Shown here: piece by piece, positions 58,700 through 64,000 of the stretch
Layout: each line of letters starts with the position of its first letter
How positions within the stretch are numbered: position 1 is the first letter of the stretch
Origin: Heterobasidion occidentale
Lineage: Eukaryota; Basidiomycota; Agaricomycetes; Russulales; Bondarzewiaceae
DNA length: 64,000 nt
Assembly: GCA_039111635.1 (NCBI GenBank)
Contig: JBCAQO010000001.1
Location: 2,852,001-2,916,000 of the forward strand
Reading direction: 5' to 3'
Notes under the pieces: model-generated
Seen by the model: only the letters and a program-made list of their open reading frames with translations
What the model was told of the DNA's origin: nothing
Database searches by the model: none
Translations under genes and position numbers: made by a program

Positions 58700-60108
58700 T
58701 TAAGCCAGGGTGATCTCGCTTTCTGCAATCGGAATTGTAGCGTTTCTAATCGGCTCTGCGATTGAAATATTGGACTGTGACTTTTTCAGAAAGATGCAGT
58801 CCGTGACATACCGAAGTAAGCGTGCGCTTGTGCTTCGCGTGCAGTGAGCCGTTCTTGATGGTCGTAGCGAAGTAGTTTATCCAAGAAATCAATCGCTTCG
58901 TTAGAGATGTATCGCTGATTCTCAGATGTGATGAAGCGACTCCACGGCTTTCTTGAGTGCCTGGATTGGAACAGTGGTTGAGAAAGCCTTGACGATCGAG
59001 AGGGAAAACGACGTATACCTGGCGAGGATCTCATCGTACTGAGCCTCCAACTCGATATCATACTTCTCCAGGTATGCGAAAAGCTCATCTGTACCTAGAA
59101 CCTTGGCGATCTTTACCAACTGATCGTAGTTGTCGTGTCCATGGAAAAAAGGTTCTTTCCGGAAGATCTACACATTGAACGTGAGCTCGAAGCATTCGTC
59201 ATCGCAAAAGACTCACCATTGACGCAAACATGCAGCCATAACTCCACATATCTAAGCTGTAGTCGTATTCTTGAAAGTCCACAAGCAGCTCAGGACCCTT
59301 GAAGTACCGCGAGGCGACACGAACATTGTATTGAGTTTTAGGATGATAGAACTCGGCCAATCCCCAGTCTATCAATCGCAGCTGCATATGCGAGTTAATT
59401 GATGCACGGTATAAGGATGAAAAAGTCCAGCGCATACTTTGCGACGTTCGTGGTCTATCATGACATTGTGCGGTTTCACATCCCGGTGCATGATTCCCTT
59501 AGAATGGCAGAAATCGAGTGCCTGCAGATGGAACTCAGCTGCTAAGGGAGAGCTCAAGTTCGCATTCACTCACCTTCAACAGCTCAAACATGTAGAATCG
59601 TACATCATGGTCGGTGAACCGGGGATACAGTATCTTGAAATCAATGTTGTGCACAGCTTCTGTGATCAGACTGGGTATCTTGGAGGACGGATCCCGAACT
59701 ACATCCAGAAGGGTAACAACATTTGGGCCCCCAGCCAGATTTTGTAAAATCTTGATCTCTCTCTTGATTTTCTTCTTTTTGACAGGTTTTAATACTTTGA
59801 TTACACATTTCTCATCATTGACGATGTTCACGCCCTCGAAGACCTGCGCAGGGATATGAAGGAACAGATACTCAGTCTGCTTAGGGACACGGACATACCT
59901 CTGAGTATTTCCCTCTTCCAACCTTCCTAACAATTTCGTAATGGTCCTGCGAGCCCCACTGCACTTGAAGGTTGTCTGTAACGGCAAAATCAGCGTAGCT
60001 ACGCTAATAAAGAGATCCTTACTAACCATACTCATGCCATGAAGGCCCAAGTTTGGCATTCACATCAGCATAGATCCGTGCGACAGACGCATTGGCAACA
60101 CGACCCAT
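58700..60108 (-). CDS. CKA1: Casein kinase 2 catalytic subunit alpha
   Basis: Constitutively active Ser/Thr kinase phosphorylating acidic sites, in nucleus and cytoplasm. Exon 1 starts [20 protein letters not shown], then GPSWHEY. Next [20 protein letters not shown] with RGKYSE joins [20 protein letters not shown] (Gly-rich loop and catalytic Lys), followed by the CK2-specific basic cluster [26 protein letters not shown] and [14 protein letters not shown] carry the catalytic loop and DWG (the CK2 form of DFG). [20 protein letters not shown] is the p+1 region. The end [14 protein letters not shown] joins, across a last intron, [18 protein letters not shown] with stop at 58700; reading through that intron would instead give a short tail GMSRTASF ending at 58786. 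Regulatory beta subunit is not in this window. Confidence 0.95.
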
Positions 60109-60235
60109 TGAACAGTAGTACAGTACAGTAGATGGGAGTGGTTGAGGTGCTGCTGAGCACACTGAAGGATACAACGAGCGGCGCTTGTTCTGATCATATT
60201 TAGAAATTGCGTCCCACGCTCACAAATACGATTTC
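60109..60235. promoter_or_regulatory. Short divergent promoter, CKA1 / SET protein
   Basis: 127 bp between two opposite start codons; a shared promoter is likely. Confidence 0.5.
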
Positions 60236-60831
60236 ATGCCCGACTTTCTCGACGTCGACATCTGGCGATGCCGCATCAACGGAATACACCCAAAAACTGG
60301 CCGATTCACATCCAATATACTCAATCGCAGTCGTATCACCCATCGGTTTCAGGCGCTGTCCTTTCCTTCGTAGGAGGTCCCGTTGCCGACTTACCGATAA
60401 AGGCAGACCAGCGAGAGAACTTACGGTCTTCCTTCATGATCCAACCCATATCCGAGCCATCTCATCCTGTGTGTGGACAGTACGGTCTGTTTGCCACTAG
60501 AAAGATTGCTGCACGTGTGCACATAGTCGATTATATCGGAGAGGTGCATTGCGATGACAGGCCTGACTCTGATTACGACATATCCCTCTATCGATTTCAC
60601 GACGGAACCAGTGTCGGTTCAGATGCTAGTCAGATGGGAAACGAGGCCAGATTCGTCAATGACTATCGGGGCATTCGGATCAAGCCAAACGCAGAATTTA
60701 GAGATGGGCGGAGTATCTCGGGCGAGTTGAGGATGAGTATTTGGAGCTTGTCGGAGTCAATAAAGAAGGGGGACGAGATTGTAGTATCGTATGGCAAAGC
60801 ATGGTGGAACGCTAGAATGACCAGAGATTGA
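60236..60831 (+). CDS. Small SET-domain protein, putative lysine methyltransferase
   Basis: About 180 residues in two exons. Exon 1 starts MPDFLDVDIWRCRINGIHPK, then TGRFTSNILNR; a 44-nt intron (ending ccttcgtag) leads to GGPVADLPIKADQRENLRSS. The SET domain follows: HPVCGQYGLFATRKIAARVH, IVDYIGEVHCDD, MGNEARFVNDYRGIRIKPNA and IKKGDEIVVSYGKAWWNARM. The order (GxG-like QYGLFAT, Y of DYIGE, NEARFVNDY in place of RFxNHSC, GDEIVVSYG in place of GEELTxDY) is clear SET architecture, but there is no pre-SET or post-SET Cys cluster. The methyl acceptor may not be a histone. The start ATG 60236 is the first in frame; intron 1 is short and its donor is inferred. Confidence 0.75.
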
Positions 60832-61602
60832 TTGTCAAAGCCCGACGATGATCACCGGCCCTACGTGTCTGAACGAGAAGGTAAGCACCCTATGCGTATC
60901 TGTCAGTGTTTCCTAATAGTCACTGCATTGACCCGTTTCAGGTGACGGCCCGAATACTCGCTACACCACACCATGAGGAAAGCTTCTAAATCTCGAGAAT
61001 GGGAAATCAGACGTGGTCTTCTGAATAAATACCTTACCTTTTGGCAATGAGGACTATGTGACGCAAGATTGAGAAGGCACAACATTTGATGTCCGTAGTC
61101 GCAGCTTTACACACCGGCGAGCCATGTTAGGTCATATGGAAATGGGAATGTTCTGAGGTAAGTCGGTGACCGTTAGGTTGTACATGTTCTTTGAGCAACT
61201 GTACCAGCTTTCGAGGCATCGGACCGAATTTGTCTCGCCAGTGAAGCATCGTTACCTTCGGACGGTGTGGATTGCGCGATTGTAGGTCCATCTAGGTCCA
61301 TGTAATCATAACACGAAAGGGTACATATTTCATATTTGAATGCGGAAAAGCTCCCTTCTCGAATAGGAATGCCATTCAATCGGTCAACAAAGTCTTAAGC
61401 TTAAGCATTATGAAAGACGGACAGTTATGTTGAAAGGCCAGTGATTGGCGGTAAGCGCAACGCGTCCAGACGATGAACACGTGACGTTCAGATGGTCACA
61501 TGTGACTCGTTGTAGATGAAATTTCCACCTCGTTGACCACGACCACCGACACTGCAATAGCGGACGCGCGGACGTTTCGAATCAACTTTACCAGGGGTCT
61601 TT
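60832..61602. other. Intergenic region, SET gene / MDJ1
   Basis: 771 bp, holding the SET gene 3' UTR and MDJ1 promoter. No coding signal. Confidence 0.4.
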
Positions 61603-63406
61603 ATGTCTTCACGTCTGTCCTCGCAAGGCATTACTTCCTTCATCTGTTTCTATGCCTGCGCTCGGGCTGGAGCCATTCCACGCAAGCCATTGGCGAATCA
61701 TCGCACGCTGTGCTTTCAGGCTGGCTGTCACAACGCTCAACGTGTCAAGCAATTCTCCAGTGAAATAGGAAAGGTGTTGTATACAATCATATCCTGCCCC
61801 ATTGTAAGTTTCATATTGAAACACATCAGCGTCAATTCCACGCATCTGCTCCCTCGCGCGCGGCAAAGAATCCATATGAAGTTCTTGGGGTGGGCAAGGA
61901 TGCAAGTGCGGCTGAAATAAAGAAAGTTTACTTCTCGGTAGGTTGTTTTCAGCCTTCCATGACACGGAACTCGCTACTGATGATTATCCCACAGCTAGCT
62001 CGAAAGTATCATCCTGATACCAACCCTGACAAGAATGCAAAGGCGAAGTTTGTGGAAATACAGGAGGCATATGATGTACAACCAACATCGATGTTCTGTT
62101 AGAGATGCTGCTTATGACACCCATGTAGGTCCTCAAAGACGATAAGAAACGAGCGGCCTACGATCAGTACGGCGCGGCGTCACAACAGCCTGGCTTCGAT
62201 CCCAATGCGACTGGGGGTAATCCATTCGGCAGTGCTGGTGGTTTTAGCGGCTTTCATGACTTCAGTGGTGCGTTTGGAAGTCGTGGACAAGCAGACATAT
62301 TCGAACAGCTGTTCGGTGCATTCGGAGGGCGTGCTCGTGCTCGGGGTTCACCTTTCGGTGGACATGTTCGCGGAGAGGATCTCGAAGCTACTGTTGGCGT
62401 GAGCTTTCTAGAGGCCGCAAAGGGCACGTCTCGGACAATCCATGTGATGCCAGTTGTTGATTGTTCGCCGTGTTCGGGGAGCGGGCTGAAAGCAGGAGCC
62501 AAACGAACGACTTGCAAACCTTGCGGAGGCTCGGGCTCTGTGACTTATGTTATAGACAATGGGTTCCGGATGGCTAGCACTTGTACTGCTTGTCATGGTT
62601 CGGGAACCAGTGTGCCTCATGGGAGTCAGTGTGGGGAATGTGGTGGAGTGGGTAAGGTTCGCCAAAGGAAAAGTGTCAAGGTTGACATCCCTGCTGGTGC
62701 GTTCATCGTCTTCCATACCACAGAATCTTCAACGATCTCTGCCTCTTCCTTGCAGGAGTGGAGGATGGCATGACTATACGTGTGCCTAACGCAGGAGATG
62801 CGGCGATCGAAGGCAAAGGCCAGCCAGGTGATTTGCTTGTGCGAGTCAATGTCGCAGCTTCCAAGGTCTTTCGCCGTCAGGGAGCGAACCTCTACCACGA
62901 AGCTAGAATACCTTTCCACACCGCCCTTTTAGGCGGCAGGGTACGCATTCCCACTCTCGATGGTGAAGTCGATGTCCGCGTTCCTGGAGGTACGCAGCAA
63001 GGGGAGGAAATGCGGCTCAAAGAACGTGGTATCACACCAGTCTATGGCGAGAAGGGGGATTTGTTTGTCCAATTTAACGTCAAACTCCCAAGGTGAAGCA
63101 TCTCAGAGTTGAATTGTGCCACTTCTTCTACTCACAGAATCTTGGTTTTTGAACAGATCTTTGTCTCCGCGTCAAAGAGACATCTTACAACAATATGCCG
63201 ACGATGTGGAGGGCCGAAGTCCAGGGCCAACTAAAAATGCTTCAGACGATTCGAACGCCCCACCGTCTTCGAGTAGCAGACCTTCCAAGACCTCAGTCCA
63301 TGATGACAACGGTAGGGATTCTTTCACACCGCCATCGTCCCATTCTATTGGCGATGGTTGGTTATCTCGCGTATGGAGAAGAATAAGAGAGCTCACTGGG
63401 TCTTGA
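61603..63406 (+). CDS. MDJ1: Mitochondrial DnaJ co-chaperone Mdj1
   Basis: Type I Hsp40 of the mitochondrial matrix; it stimulates the mtHsp70 ATPase and helps fold imported proteins. The start [20 protein letters not shown] is a presequence, continuing to RVKQFSS; after intron 1 [20 protein letters not shown] begins the J-domain, with AEIKKVYF, then [20 protein letters not shown] (HPD motif) and [20 protein letters not shown] Gly/Phe-rich stretch follows ([18 protein letters not shown]). The zinc domain has all four CxxCxGxG motifs: [24 protein letters not shown] and CGECGGVG. C-terminal substrate domains: [39 protein letters not shown] and [13 protein letters not shown]. The tail is Ser-rich and ends [12 protein letters not shown]. 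All parts are present and intact. Confidence 0.95.
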
Positions 63407-64000
63407 TTATTGCATAATATTCTCCGTGGAACATCTGTCGATCGCTTTCCGGCATCTCAGGTCAACGATCTGAGGAGCGGACGAACGCGTCCGACTGCAT
63501 ACAAGAGGAGAAGAGGAGGGCAACGGCATCGTAGACATAGAAGGCTTCGCTCCTTATTTAGTCATACATCTGACTCAGTATAATGTTTTCGCCCCCGGCC
63601 AATTCAAACCTGGATTTGAACTGGATCCGACCAGCTGCGGTTGTTCATCATGATCATATAAAATAGTGTGCTATCAAGTCTCCGATCTTATGTTAAAGTA
63701 CCTCCGTGGACACGAGGGCATCGTGTGGGTCCGCTGGGGCCGGTAAACCTCGGTGAACTAGCTGTGAGCCATTACTTTTAGTTTTTTTACCGTTGTCTAC
63801 TTACATGGTCCGCGATCGCCCCTTTTTTGTATGTCTTGTTACGTACCTTTGGCCATAGCGTTCTCTCCACGCGCTCTCGGGGCGAGGTCCCCGAAGCCTG
63901 TCTGTGATTGAGTGGCCAAACTTGCTGGCAGTCTCTGGGAAACGCGTTCTTTTACCTTTTCATGATTCGTCAACCTCACATCAGGAGTCATGATGAGACA
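63407..64000. other. Right-edge region without recognised gene
   Basis: 594 bp after MDJ1 to the window end. No open frame with domain content, no repeat and no tRNA seen by eye. Confidence 0.4.

Noticed and set aside
1..64000. A metabolic or defence gene cluster
   Set aside because: The genes belong to unrelated housekeeping pathways, alternate in strand and show no shared regulatory motif by eye. No backbone enzyme such as a PKS, NRPS or terpene synthase is present.

Overview
The window is nuclear DNA of a filamentous basidiomycete, most likely an Agaricomycete. Genes are close together on both strands and interrupted by many short (about 45-70 nt) GT-AG introns. The proteins are of fungal type: Mtc1, Mdj1, a Rad14/XPA protein, a Blm10 proteasome activator, an Rpd3 histone deacetylase, and a GH18 chitinase with CBM5/12 modules. 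Several other proteins are long, disordered, Ser/Pro-rich and look basidiomycete-specific. No bacterial-type operons, CRISPR arrays or rRNA genes were seen, and no tRNA was found by eye.

Layout, left to right. 1-3889 (-): chromodomain protein running off the left edge. 4079-5493 (+): Mtc1-like protein with an apparent frameshift. 5634-6764 (-): complex I 30-kDa subunit. 6844-7680 (+): SPF27/BCAS2 splicing factor. 8264-13605 (+): long disordered BAT2_N-like protein. 13823-15593 (-): mitochondrial succinyl-CoA ligase beta. 16061-16949 (+): DinB-like protein. 17434-19756 (+): Rpd3. 20010-22016: a roughly 2-kb non-coding element with terminal inverted repeats and a degenerate 20-bp minisatellite. 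22200-23394 (+): XPA/Rad14. 23723-25193 (+): acyl-CoA thioesterase with a 9-nt microexon. 25623-26116 (-): ribosomal protein eS27. 27486-28496 (+): BTG/Tob-domain protein. 29514-31125 (+): biotin synthase. about 32085-33164 (+): REX4-like protein lacking its catalytic acids. 33520-34633 (+): conserved unknown. 34899-43688 (+): Blm10/PA200. 44249-45354 (-): HIT-domain protein. 45514-46667 (+): translin-associated factor X. 47302-49524 (-): unknown. 49929-51790 (-): RING protein. 52723-53609 (-): conserved unknown with an apparent frameshift. 55401-57874 (-): GH18 chitinase. 58700-60108 (-): casein kinase 2 alpha. 60236-60831 (+): small SET-domain protein. 61603-63406 (+): Mdj1.

The genes are mainly unrelated housekeeping functions: mitochondrial metabolism and folding (complex I, SUCLA, BIO2, Mdj1), chromatin (chromodomain, Rpd3, SET), proteostasis (Blm10, RING), RNA (SPF27, TRAX, eS27) and repair (XPA). 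They do not form a pathway cluster. Several are divergent pairs with under 200 bp between start codons, so shared promoters are likely.

I found no convincing new multigene system. The best leads are the TIR element with its nested repeats, the acid-less REX4-like protein, splice arrangements that build key motifs (9-nt and 21-nt microexons, a Blm10 C-terminal motif assembled by the last intron, an eS27 start codon alone on its exon), and two apparent single-base frameshifts in otherwise conserved genes. All gene models are hand-spliced from the sequence; family names rest on recognised motifs, not on a database search.
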